Positions 42,129 to 50,403 of a DNA stretch of 64,000 nucleotides are shown here, in pieces (the stretch's first letter is position 1; the number at the start of each line of letters is the position of its first letter). The DNA comes from Bdellovibrionaceae bacterium UBA3535. GTDB taxonomy: Bacteria; Bdellovibrionota; Bdellovibrionia; Bdellovibrionales; UBA840. The notes under the pieces were generated by a model. The model saw nothing but the letters and a program-made list of their open reading frames with translations. It was not told where the DNA came from and did no database searches. The stretch is from positions 6,512 through 70,511 of the forward strand of contig DFOS01000028.1 of the NCBI GenBank assembly GCA_002376845.1, written 5' to 3'. The position numbers and the translations under genes are program-made.

Positions 42129-42802
42129 TTTGCAATGCCTTGCAAATCACGACTCATAGAGTCCCAAAACCAAGTCAACATGGGGTCCATATTGATTAGC
42201 TCCTCGACTTGCATATCAGAAAACAGAACTGGGTCTGCATAAGAGGACACCAATGTATTACACGGCCCCACATTGATGACGCGCCCAATGGCATGATCCT
42301 CTCTTAGCTGTACGATCATGGACTCCACATCATCCTGCTTTTCAATTAAGACCTTGTATCCCTCATCTGTGAGCTTGTAGGCCTCTAGCTTTTGCGGCAA
42401 GACTCCCGATGATAGTTGAAATACCTCATTGCTATCTTGTTGAAACAAACATAGTTCTACATACTCTTTTAAGCTGATTGTAGAAGTCAAAACCTTCACA
42501 GGGCTATAAACATCTTCTGCACATACAAGTACATCTGCAGGTTCTTTGGACTTGTAGTAACGGCGACAAAGACCGATTTGCACCAAACCAACACATAGCT
42601 TGCGAAACTTCTCCGTTGACCAAAAACGAGTATCATCTGCAGACATAAAAGAAATCAAATCAACCGGATTCGGGCAAATTTGGTCAATACAAATCTGAGC
42701 TTCTTTTAAAGTAGCTACGACCTCTGGTATTCTGATAACATTTGAACGGACTTCTGAAAAATCGATTGTTCCTTGATTTGCGAAAACAAGTGCTGTTTTC
42801 AT
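42125..42802 (-). CDS. FabD/malonyltransferase-like protein lacking the active-site Ser (tentative)
   Basis: A 225-residue protein. The start KTALVFANQGTID matches the ALVFPGQGSQ opening of malonyl-CoA:ACP transacylases, and the late VINVGPCNTLVSS matches VxEVGPGxVLxGL. Between them, where FabD has the nucleophile elbow GHSLGE followed by an AG-x-IxFxxAVxLV helix, this protein has AEDVYSP followed by STISLKEYVEL; the Ser and the following Gly are missing. It is shorter than FabD (about 310). If the match is real it would be catalytically inactive. Seven Gs lie in its ribosome-binding region. Convergent with the GNAT-like gene. Confidence 0.5.
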   Translation of the reverse strand: MKTALVFANQGTIDFSEVRSNVIRIPEVVATLKEAQICIDQICPNPVDLISFMSADDTRFWSTEKFRKLCVGLVQIGLCRRYYKSKEPADVLVCAEDVYSPVKVLTSTISLKEYVELCLFQQDSNEVFQLSSGVLPQKLEAYKLTDEGYKVLIEKQDDVESMIVQLREDHAIGRVINVGPCNTLVSSYADPVLFSDMQVEELINMDPMLTWFWDSMSRDLQGIAN

Positions 42803-42933
42803 ACCCCCCCTTTTGTTGAACGTCCATCCCCTATGGACATTACTCTTATATGAAGATGCGAAATAAGTGCCAAGTAAGAATTAAAATAATCCTTCCTAAG
42901 AAGCTCAAATGTCTCATATTGATGCAGGTCTTG

Positions 42934-42965
42934 ATAAAAACTTCATGCTGCTATAAAGTTTTTAT
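42934..42965 (+). repeat. Perfect inverted repeat upstream of the 43064 gene
   Basis: ATAAAAACTT (42934-42943) and AAGTTTTTAT (42956-42965) are perfect 10-bp arms separated by 12 bases, about 100 bp before the start codon. It may be an operator or an mRNA hairpin. The rest of the 261-bp intergenic region is AT-rich; a weaker GTCCAT/ATGGAC hairpin lies near 42821-42838. Confidence 0.45.
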
Positions 42966-43063
42966 ACAAAACACGCTTCTAAAAAACCCCCGACCATCAT
43001 CCAGAAGAAGTTCGAAAATGTTTATTTTCCAGCATATTTACCGATTAGAAAATGAGGCTGATG

Positions 43064-44098
43064 ATGCAATTACCACTTTTAAAATCTAGTTTTTTTGCAA
43101 ACTTAGATAGCAATAGTTTAAGTAATCTATTGACCGCATCCAATGATTGGTCAAAAGAAAAAATGCCTGTGGCAATATGGGATGATAAAATCATCATTGC
43201 TTTAGCTAAAGAAGATATTTCTTGTGAAGAAATTCAAGTGCCACATATAAAAGTTTTAGCGCCAGCTAAACAGCTAGAAGAACTTTACAATAGTCTTTTT
43301 AGTGAAAAGGTAGAACCCGCAGCCATGCCGGAATTATCCTTTGAAAATTTAAATGCCCAGCCTGTTGCCGAAGCACCCGTTGTAGGCAATGACCAAGCCG
43401 AGCAAGAAAGTGAGAAAGCGCAAAGTACTAGCTCGTTAAATCTAGATTTTAGCGATTTAACGGTAAATGAAAACCCTACCAAAAATGAAGAAAGCGAAAG
43501 CCAGCAGCAAGAAAGCTTGCCTGCATCGCAAGAAGAGGAAGAGCCCGCCCAAATCAGCAAAGGCGATATGCCGCAAGCAAGCCCTGAACCTCAAAGTCAA
43601 AATGCCGAAAAAGAGCAAGACGAAGATGTCTTTGTCGCGCAAGAAAAGACGGCAACTCTACACACCGACACAAACTCTCTAGCACACAAAATGAAAGACT
43701 TGATATACAATTTCGAGCCTTATTTTGATCGCGTACTGCAACTAGATAAACAAGACAATAAATTAATCTACAACACACATCTTGGTGAGTGGCCGCTGGA
43801 TCAAAATGCCTCTTTAGAAGTAGACTTATCGAATAACAGTATTTTTAAAATTGTAAACAAAACCAAACACTCTTATCACGGATATATGGTGGCCAATCCA
43901 ATTAACAATGCCTTCTTACAAGCATACAACGGCGGAAACCTGCCTGAGCATATTACTGTAGTGCCGGTAATTGAAGGAAATGAAATCCAATCCATGATCG
44001 TGGGCATAACTAGTAAGTTCAAAGCCAAGAAAATAAAGATTCAAAATTTAGAGGAAATGGCACTATTAGAACCTGAGGATTCGCAATTAGCGGCTTAG
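43064..44098 (+). CDS. Hypothetical protein with a long disordered, acidic middle
   Basis: A 344-residue cytosolic protein. Residues 1-80 and 205-340 look folded; the middle (about 85-205) is almost all Glu/Gln/Ser/Asn/Pro, a disordered linker. The second folded part has a beta-rich pattern (NKLIYNTHLGEWPLD, VVPVIEGNEIQSMIVG). I do not recognise a family. A layout of two small domains joined by a linker is common in gliding, chemotaxis or scaffold proteins, but this is not evidence. ATG 43064 has GAGG six bases upstream. Its 3' end overlaps pdxJ by 12 bp, tail to tail. Confidence 0.5.
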   Translation: MQLPLLKSSFFANLDSNSLSNLLTASNDWSKEKMPVAIWDDKIIIALAKEDISCEEIQVPHIKVLAPAKQLEELYNSLFSEKVEPAAMPELSFENLNAQPVAEAPVVGNDQAEQESEKAQSTSSLNLDFSDLTVNENPTKNEESESQQQESLPASQEEEEPAQISKGDMPQASPEPQSQNAEKEQDEDVFVAQEKTATLHTDTNSLAHKMKDLIYNFEPYFDRVLQLDKQDNKLIYNTHLGEWPLDQNASLEVDLSNNSIFKIVNKTKHSYHGYMVANPINNAFLQAYNGGNLPEHITVVPVIEGNEIQSMIVGITSKFKAKKIKIQNLEEMALLEPEDSQLAA

Positions 44099-44812
44099 TA
44101 TTGCCTGCATTTTTTTTACCACCGTTTCCAATCCTTCAAAGACAGAATAGCAAATAATGGCGTGCCCAATGTTCACTTCTTTTAGGTGTGGTAGCTTAGT
44201 AATTTCTTTGGTCGTTTGATAATCCAAACCATGACCTGCATGTACATTTAAGCCTAGCTGGTTGGCAGCAAGGGCCGCCTCTTCTAGCTTTTTCCACTCC
44301 TGCATTTTTTCTTCATTCTTGAGTAAAACCCACTTACCTGTATGAAACTCCACGGCATCGGCAGCAATATTTTTACAGGACTGAACTTGCGATAAGCTGG
44401 GTTCAATGAACATGGAGGAGCGAATGTTGTGCCTGCGAAAGGTGGCAACTAGTTTTGCCAGTTTGCCCTCTTGTTTCGCTACATCAAGCCCGCCCTCGGT
44501 AGTTAACTCTTCACGTTTTTCTGGCACAAAGCAAACCCAATCCGGTTGATACTTCAACACCATAGCTTCCATTTCTTCGCTGGCGGCCATCTCCAAATTA
44601 ATGGGAAGCAAACGCTCTTCACACAAAAGTTTTACATCCTCCTCTTGAATGTGCCTACGATCTTCCCGTAAATGAATGGTGATTTGATCTACATGCTGCT
44701 TTGCGAGTATTTTCACCGCTTCACGTAGATCAGGATAATCCGTTGTGCATCCCCTAACTTGCCGAAGAGTAGCAATATGATCAATGTTTACGCCTAAACG
44801 AATCTTGGTCAT
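44087..44812 (-). CDS. pdxJ: Pyridoxine 5'-phosphate synthase
   Basis: A 241-residue TIM-barrel enzyme that joins 3-amino-2-oxopropyl phosphate with deoxyxylulose 5-phosphate to form pyridoxine 5'-phosphate. Signatures: LGVNIDHIATLRQVRG at the start, HLREDRRHIQEEDV in strand 3, and NVHAGHGLDYQTT followed by NIGHAIICYSVFEGLE near the C-terminus. The length matches E. coli PdxJ. It is the last gene of the long glmM operon, overlapping glmM by 4 bp. Confidence 0.96.
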   Translation of the reverse strand: MTKIRLGVNIDHIATLRQVRGCTTDYPDLREAVKILAKQHVDQITIHLREDRRHIQEEDVKLLCEERLLPINLEMAASEEMEAMVLKYQPDWVCFVPEKREELTTEGGLDVAKQEGKLAKLVATFRRHNIRSSMFIEPSLSQVQSCKNIAADAVEFHTGKWVLLKNEEKMQEWKKLEEAALAANQLGLNVHAGHGLDYQTTKEITKLPHLKEVNIGHAIICYSVFEGLETVVKKMQAILSR

Positions 44813-46170
44813 AAAAGCTCTTTTTTCAGAACATCGGATATTTCATCGGCAATTTTATGAATCAGAGACATGCTTGGCCCCTCAACAAGAATTCTTAGCA
44901 ATGGTTCTGTACCTGAATAACGAACAAAAGTTCTTCCTTCTCCTTTTAATCGGTCTTGTGCTTTTGCTACCACTTCTTTGTATGCAGGCAAATCCTCAAA
45001 TGCTTTCTTTTCTTTAACTCTAAGATTTTTTAAGACTTGCGGCACATCTTGCATTACGGAATTTAATTCTGAAAGCTTACAGTTTTTTTCCTTCATTACC
45101 GCAAGGACATTCAAAGAGGCAATCAAGCCATCACCAGTAGTAGAGTGATCTAAAAAGATAATATGTCCACTCTGCTCTCCGCCCAATACATACTGGTGCT
45201 TTCGCATTTCTTCTACAATATGCTTATCCCCTACTTTCGTTGTTACTACTTGAATGTCATTGGCCGCCATCAATTTACGAAGACCAAAATTACTCATTTC
45301 TGTGCAAACGATGGTATTCTTATGCAAACGACCTTTCGATTTTAGAAATAGGGCGCTAATAGCCAATATATGGTCACCATTGATCATTCTACCTGTCTCA
45401 TCCACCATAATCACTCGGTCAGCATCGCCATCTAAAGAAATCCCCACATCCGCTCGGTATTCCAATACGGCTTCTGCTAGTCGGTGCGGGTGCAAGGCGC
45501 CGCACTCATCATTGATATTGGTCCCGTTAGGTTCATTGCCAATGACTTTGACCTCAGCCCCAAGCTCTTGAAATACCGCTGGAGCGGCCTTGTAAGCTGC
45601 CCCGTTGGCACAATCCAAAACAATGCGAATATTTTCTAGCGAGTCCTGCCAAGGAAAGGAGTTTTTCACAAAAACTATGTAGCGCCCAAGGGAGTCGTCA
45701 ATTCTTCTGGAACGACCTACCTCATTAGAAGGAGCTAGTTTATCGTTAAGCTCCCCGGAAAAAACAAGCTCCTCAATTTCTTTTTCCATTTTGGCGGATA
45801 TTTTATAGCCATCAGCACCAAAAATTTTGATCCCATTGTCGTAGTAGGCATTATGACTTGCCGAAATCACGATTCCTGCTTCGGCTCGCATATTTCTAGC
45901 TAAAAAACCAATCCCGGGTGTGGGCAGTGGCCCAACAAGTTGAACATGCACCCCCATAGAATTCAATCCAGAAGCCAATGCCATCTCAATCATATAACCC
46001 GACAAACGGGTATCTTTTCCTATAAGCACGGAGATCTTATGACCAGGCTTTGCATCTCTTCGTAAAATATGACCCAGTGCTTGGCCCACTCTTAATACAA
46101 TATCATTGGTCATTGGATATTCATTGGCCTTTCCTCGAATACCATCGGTTCCAAATAAATTTTTAGCCAT
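44809..46170 (-). CDS. glmM: Phosphoglucosamine mutase
   Basis: A 453-residue alpha-D-phosphohexomutase that turns glucosamine-6-phosphate into glucosamine-1-phosphate for peptidoglycan and LPS. Signatures: LFGTDGIRGKAN at the N-terminus, the phosphoserine loop GIVISASHNAYYDNGIK (about residue 100) and the Mg2+ loop SLDGDADRV. ATG 46170 (or 46176, closer to the GAGAGG site) is the start; both overlap cdaR. It follows cdaA and cdaR, the order found in Firmicutes where GlmM inhibits CdaA. Confidence 0.95.
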   Translation of the reverse strand: MAKNLFGTDGIRGKANEYPMTNDIVLRVGQALGHILRRDAKPGHKISVLIGKDTRLSGYMIEMALASGLNSMGVHVQLVGPLPTPGIGFLARNMRAEAGIVISASHNAYYDNGIKIFGADGYKISAKMEKEIEELVFSGELNDKLAPSNEVGRSRRIDDSLGRYIVFVKNSFPWQDSLENIRIVLDCANGAAYKAAPAVFQELGAEVKVIGNEPNGTNINDECGALHPHRLAEAVLEYRADVGISLDGDADRVIMVDETGRMINGDHILAISALFLKSKGRLHKNTIVCTEMSNFGLRKLMAANDIQVVTTKVGDKHIVEEMRKHQYVLGGEQSGHIIFLDHSTTGDGLIASLNVLAVMKEKNCKLSELNSVMQDVPQVLKNLRVKEKKAFEDLPAYKEVVAKAQDRLKGEGRTFVRYSGTEPLLRILVEGPSMSLIHKIADEISDVLKKELL

Positions 46171-46555
46171 TTTCATCTGCCTCTCTAATTTCAATATTTA
46201 AGTATCTTGGTTGAATGGAAATAAGATTCACACCAAAGGGTAAATCTAGTTTATCTTCGCGAATTTCCAAGCGCAAAAAAGGATTTTTTGTATTGTATAT
46301 GACATATTGAATGCGTGGTTTACTTCTTAAATAACGTCGGATCAATTTAGGATTCCCGCGAAAGACCACATCCGCCTGATCTGGATCCATTCGTTTTAAA
46401 ACATAGTTTTGCGGCACTTTAATATCAATGGGAATCTGTGCGCTTTCCTGCATATCGTCCCGGCCAATAATAAAGAGCCAAAGTATAATGGCAATGAATA
46501 GAGCTAAAATCTTATAGGTGAAATTCTCAAATAAGATGCTTTTCAAATTAAGCAT
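46163..46555 (-). CDS. cdaR: YbbR-domain protein (CdaR-like)
   Basis: A 130-residue protein with one N-terminal membrane helix (ILALFIAIILWLFI, about residues 16-29) and a single YbbR domain: QIPIDIKVPQNYVLK and a final strand pair PFGVNLISIQPRYLNIEIREA. Firmicute CdaR has several YbbR domains and regulates CdaA; this one has one. It overlaps cdaA by 8 bp and glmM by 8 bp, so all three are likely made at matched levels. Confidence 0.88.
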   Translation of the reverse strand: MLNLKSILFENFTYKILALFIAIILWLFIIGRDDMQESAQIPIDIKVPQNYVLKRMDPDQADVVFRGNPKLIRRYLRSKPRIQYVIYNTKNPFLRLEIREDKLDLPFGVNLISIQPRYLNIEIREADENG

Positions 46556-47357
46556 GGGCCAAGCCCCCTCTAGGAGCCTTTACTTGAAAAGCTTCTATCA
46601 ATAAGTGCATAAGATCTTCATTGCGTGCAAAAACTTTTATCTCACCTTGTTCGGCTACGGCTACTGTTTTACGCTCCTCACTCACAATTATAACCAAGGC
46701 ATCCGTATCTTCCGAAATCCCTAAAGCCGCTCGATGGCGCGTGCCGTAGCTTGCCGCTAGGTTTGGGTTTTTTGAAAGTGGCAAAAAGCTTCCGGCACTA
46801 ATTACACGCCCGCCCCGTATCAATATGGCTCCATCATGCAAGGGGCCCTCTGGATGAAATATACTTAATAGCAGCTCAGCTCTTATTTCTGCATTCAGAT
46901 CTGTACCTTTTTGTATATAATTATCAAGACCGATTTCTCTTTCTAGTACGATCAACGCGCCATAACCCTTACTGGCCAATGCAAATGTGCCCTTCGATAG
47001 CTCTTCCAAAACATGCATCTCTTGATTTGCCGAAACACCTCCTAAAAAAGGACTTTTCCCTATATGAGCTAGAGCACGGCGAATGTCGCCTTGAAATAAA
47101 ACAATGATAATCAAAAACAAATTATCAAAAAACTGTTTCAAAACCCAATGCAGAGTACTTAACTCCAACCAGATGGATGTAATATACGCTAGAGTCACGA
47201 CGGCCAAACCAGTCAAGATTTGTACAGCACCAGTTCCGCGTATAAATGTTAGAATTTTATAAATTATGATCCAAACAAAGATAACATCCAAAAAATCATA
47301 CCACTCTAGATGGGACCATATTAGGGAGAGGTTTTGAATGATGGATGTAATGTTCAA
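46548..47357 (-). CDS. cdaA: Diadenylate cyclase CdaA (c-di-AMP synthase)
   Basis: A 269-residue protein with three N-terminal membrane helices and a DisA_N catalytic domain. The active-site motifs are intact: DGAILIRGG (DGA, about residue 170) and YGTRHRAALGISE (RHR). It makes the second messenger c-di-AMP from two ATP. The gene lies 10 bp after ftsH and overlaps cdaR. The cluster cdaA-cdaR-glmM is typical of Firmicutes but also known from some other diderm phyla. No c-di-AMP phosphodiesterase gene is in the window. Confidence 0.95.
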   Translation of the reverse strand: MNITSIIQNLSLIWSHLEWYDFLDVIFVWIIIYKILTFIRGTGAVQILTGLAVVTLAYITSIWLELSTLHWVLKQFFDNLFLIIIVLFQGDIRRALAHIGKSPFLGGVSANQEMHVLEELSKGTFALASKGYGALIVLEREIGLDNYIQKGTDLNAEIRAELLLSIFHPEGPLHDGAILIRGGRVISAGSFLPLSKNPNLAASYGTRHRAALGISEDTDALVIIVSEERKTVAVAEQGEIKVFARNEDLMHLLIEAFQVKAPRGGLAHA

Positions 47358-47367
47358 CGCAAACCTC

Positions 47368-49371
47368 TTATGCGATTACTGGTCCAGAATCACCTACGGG
47401 ATCTTTTGAGCCGTCTTTTTGTTCTTCTTCTTGTTGTTTCAGTTTTTCTAGTCGTTCCTTTTCTAGAAGTTTTCGTTTGGATTCTTCATCTTCTTTGGCC
47501 AGTTTTTCTTCCATGTCTTTTCTTCGCTGAACGATATCATCTAGTTGTTTGCCTTCCAAAATCATATTGATTTCAGCACCGTCTACCGTCTCCAACTCCA
47601 ACAAAGCCTGAGAGAGAACCTCTAGCTTATCGCGGTTTTCTTCAAGAACCTTTTTCGCCAATTTATAATTGGCATCAACAATTTCTTTTACTTCCTTATC
47701 AATATCCTCTCGTACTTTTTCAGAGTAATTGTGTTGATCTTGCGATTGCTGCAAACCTAAAAATACAGGGCCCGAATTGCTTTCGTAGGCAATCGGACCT
47801 AGGCGATCACTCATTCCCCACTCACAAACCATTTTTCGGGCAATTTCGGTTGCACGTTCAATATCGTTACTAGCACCACTAGTAATGTCGCCAAACACAA
47901 TGGCTTCAGCCACTCTGCCGCCAAACATATAAGCTAGAGTTGCCTCAGCCTTGGACTTAGAATAGTTCAGACGATCCTCATCGGGCTGCACTTGGGTGTA
48001 ACCCAAAGCCATGCCTCGAGGAATGATGGTAACCTTGTTTACTGGATCGCCGTTTGGAACTATTTTTGCCACCAATGCATGTCCTGCTTCATGGTAAGCC
48101 GTAATTTTACGATCATTCTCACTGATTTTCATCGAGCGGCGCTCACTCCCCATGATCACCTTGTCCTTAGCATATTCAAAGTCTTGCATGGTAAGTAGGT
48201 TTTTGCCCGTACGAGCTGCGTTTAGCGCCGCCTCGTTCACAAGGGATTCAATTTCCGCACCAGTAAAACCAGCACATCCCGCAGCAATACGGTGCAAATC
48301 CACATCTTGTGCCAGCGGCGTTTTACGCGTATGCACTTTCAGGATTTCTTCGCGTCCACGAACATCCGGGCGTGGTACCATGATCCGTCGGTCAAAACGA
48401 CCTGGACGAAGTAGTGCCGGATCTAAAATATCAGGACGGTTGGTCGCCGCAATGATGATAACACCTTCATTGCTTTCAAAGCCGTCCATCTCCACAAGCA
48501 ATTGATCCAAGGTTTGTTCGCGCTCGTCATGTCCGCCGCCAAGACCTGCGCCGCGGTGTCTACCAACGGCATCGATTTCATCAATGAATATAATGCAAGG
48601 AGCGTTCTTTTTACCTTGTTCAAATAAATCACGAACGCGCGAGGCACCCACACCAACAAACATTTCCACAAAGTCCGAACCGGAAATAGTGAAAAATGGT
48701 ACACCCGCTTCGCCGGCTACAGCTCTTGCAAGTAGGGTTTTCCCTGTTCCGGGTGATCCCGCAAGCAATACACCTTTCGGTATACGGCCTCCAAGGCGAG
48801 TGAACTTTTTTGGATCTTTTAAGAACTCGACAATTTCTGACAATTCCTCTTTGCTTTCTTCTACCCCGGCCACATCGTTGAAAGTAACTTTGTTTTTGGA
48901 CTCATGTAAAAGCTTGGCTTTGGACTTACCAAAACTCAAAGCTTTGCCGCCACCTGCTTGCAACTGCCGCATAAAAAAGAGGAAGATCACTAACAAGAGA
49001 ATAATGGGCAAGGAATTTACCAGGAGTGTAGTGAAAAATGAGTTGTTCTCGGTTTTTTCGTAGTTGGGTATTATACCATAATCATTTTTTAAGGTTTTAT
49101 AGACCTCATCGCCAGTATTCCCAACAATGACAAAGCTTTCTGCTTTGTAGGATTGTTTGCCCTGATCGTTGAATTTACCCAAAATTTCGCCGTTGTCTCG
49201 AAAAACAATGCTATCTTTTTGAATTTCCTCATTCTCCAGAGCTTGCATGAATTTGGCGAAATTAAATTGATTGGCCATTTTCGATTGTTGTTTCTCAAAG
49301 GATTGATACAATACCATGGCGCCAATTAACAGAAGCGCCCAGAAAGCTAGAGTTTTTTGATTAGATCGCAT
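47368..49371 (-). CDS. ftsH: ATP-dependent zinc metalloprotease FtsH
   Basis: A 667-residue membrane protease. Two N-terminal helices (about residues 8-24 and 117-138) flank a periplasmic part. The AAA+ module has Walker A GSPGTGKT, Walker B IIFIDEID and the second-region-of-homology arginines (RPGRFDRR). The zinc motif HEAGH is near residue 425. The C-terminal tail is a charged helix. It degrades misassembled membrane proteins and short-lived regulators. It stands 82 bp after tilS, the classic pairing, and has its own promoter-like sequence. Confidence 0.97.
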   Translation of the reverse strand: MRSNQKTLAFWALLLIGAMVLYQSFEKQQSKMANQFNFAKFMQALENEEIQKDSIVFRDNGEILGKFNDQGKQSYKAESFVIVGNTGDEVYKTLKNDYGIIPNYEKTENNSFFTTLLVNSLPIILLLVIFLFFMRQLQAGGGKALSFGKSKAKLLHESKNKVTFNDVAGVEESKEELSEIVEFLKDPKKFTRLGGRIPKGVLLAGSPGTGKTLLARAVAGEAGVPFFTISGSDFVEMFVGVGASRVRDLFEQGKKNAPCIIFIDEIDAVGRHRGAGLGGGHDEREQTLDQLLVEMDGFESNEGVIIIAATNRPDILDPALLRPGRFDRRIMVPRPDVRGREEILKVHTRKTPLAQDVDLHRIAAGCAGFTGAEIESLVNEAALNAARTGKNLLTMQDFEYAKDKVIMGSERRSMKISENDRKITAYHEAGHALVAKIVPNGDPVNKVTIIPRGMALGYTQVQPDEDRLNYSKSKAEATLAYMFGGRVAEAIVFGDITSGASNDIERATEIARKMVCEWGMSDRLGPIAYESNSGPVFLGLQQSQDQHNYSEKVREDIDKEVKEIVDANYKLAKKVLEENRDKLEVLSQALLELETVDGAEINMILEGKQLDDIVQRRKDMEEKLAKEDEESKRKLLEKERLEKLKQQEEEQKDGSKDPVGDSGPVIA

Positions 49372-49389
49372 ATGAACTTCCTATAAAAA

Positions 49390-49395
49390 ATTATA
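49390..49395 (-). promoter_or_regulatory. Predicted -10 element of ftsH
   Basis: On the minus strand a perfect TATAAT (49390-49395) lies 18 bases before the ATG at 49371, with AGGAA as ribosome-binding site in between. No convincing -35 hexamer is visible, so strength and sigma factor are uncertain. It would allow ftsH to be transcribed apart from the upstream tilS. Confidence 0.35.
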
Positions 49396-49453
49396 TCCAG
49401 AATATCAGTACAGAGCGAAAGAAACAAGTTTGACCGGTAGACTAATCCTGTGT

Positions 49454-50401
49454 CTAAGACTCATCTGCACTTTGATCAAGCAGCACAATTTCCTCTGGAC
49501 CTACGTGCCACTGCCTTCCCAACATGCTAAATATGTAGTCTTTTTTCCGGCAGTCAAGTCGCTTTAAAATCTCTTCTAACTGCCCTCTCTGGAAGCCAAA
49601 TATGCGATTCTGACGCAAAAACAAGCTTAGCACCTGCAATTGATGCGAAAAGTCTAAATCCAAGCTAAAACGCCTTAGTAATTTCTCGCCATGCAACCAT
49701 TGCTGGTAGCTTGCCTTTTTACTGATCCATTGCTCCGAAATATTAACAAGACTTTGAGCCATTCTATGATAGGAGCCCTTTTCTGCCGTTTCCAATTGCG
49801 GCAACCAAACATGTCGAAGCCAATTACGAAAATAGCTCATATCCTGATTGCTGGGATCTTGCATAACGGTGAAATCATGGTTTTGGTAAAACATCTTTAA
49901 CTGCTTTTCATTGCATTCAATCAGCGGGCGAAAAATGCCTTCTGCATACTCCTGCATGGCCAGTAGGCCCTCTGGGCCACAGCCCCGTATCAAATGCATC
50001 ATCCGAGATTCAAATTGATCCCGCCAGTGGTGTGCCGTAACCACAAGCTCATCTGCTTGTTTTTCCTCATAAATGCATTGCCATCGAAAATTACGAAAGT
50101 CTTCTTCCGAACACAGCTCTTTGCTTCGATTTTTTTTGCATACCAAAGTAAGTTTTTCCGCCTCACATAGGTTTTGCAAATGCTGCAAAACCTGATCGCG
50201 ATAGTCTTTGTTTTGCCCCTCCCCGTGGTGAACGTGTATGCAGCGAATGGATAGAGGGTAGAGTTTTTTTAATTCCAAAAAAGCAGCCAGAAGGGACAAA
50301 GAGTCCTGTCCGCCGGAAAGGGCAAAAAGAAAATTTGCCTGCTGCAATTGGTAAAACTTCATTTTTTTTTCTAAAAGATAAAGATGCTCTGGCAGACGCA
50401 T
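49454..50401 (-). CDS. tilS: tRNA(Ile)-lysidine synthase
   Basis: A 315-residue N-type ATP pyrophosphatase. The PP-loop SGGQDSLSLLA is near residue 30. HVHHGEGQNKDYRD and HHWRDQFESRMMHLIRG (split: HHWRDQFES, MMHLIRG) match the TilS core. It modifies C34 of tRNA-Ile(CAU) to lysidine, making it read AUA. It is shorter than E. coli TilS (432), and most of the usual C-terminal domain is absent. It starts 2 bp after the rhodanese gene and precedes ftsH. Confidence 0.9.
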   Translation of the reverse strand: MRLPEHLYLLEKKMKFYQLQQANFLFALSGGQDSLSLLAAFLELKKLYPLSIRCIHVHHGEGQNKDYRDQVLQHLQNLCEAEKLTLVCKKNRSKELCSEEDFRNFRWQCIYEEKQADELVVTAHHWRDQFESRMMHLIRGCGPEGLLAMQEYAEGIFRPLIECNEKQLKMFYQNHDFTVMQDPSNQDMSYFRNWLRHVWLPQLETAEKGSYHRMAQSLVNISEQWISKKASYQQWLHGEKLLRRFSLDLDFSHQLQVLSLFLRQNRIFGFQRGQLEEILKRLDCRKKDYIFSMLGRQWHVGPEEIVLLDQSADES

Positions 50402-50403
50402 GC

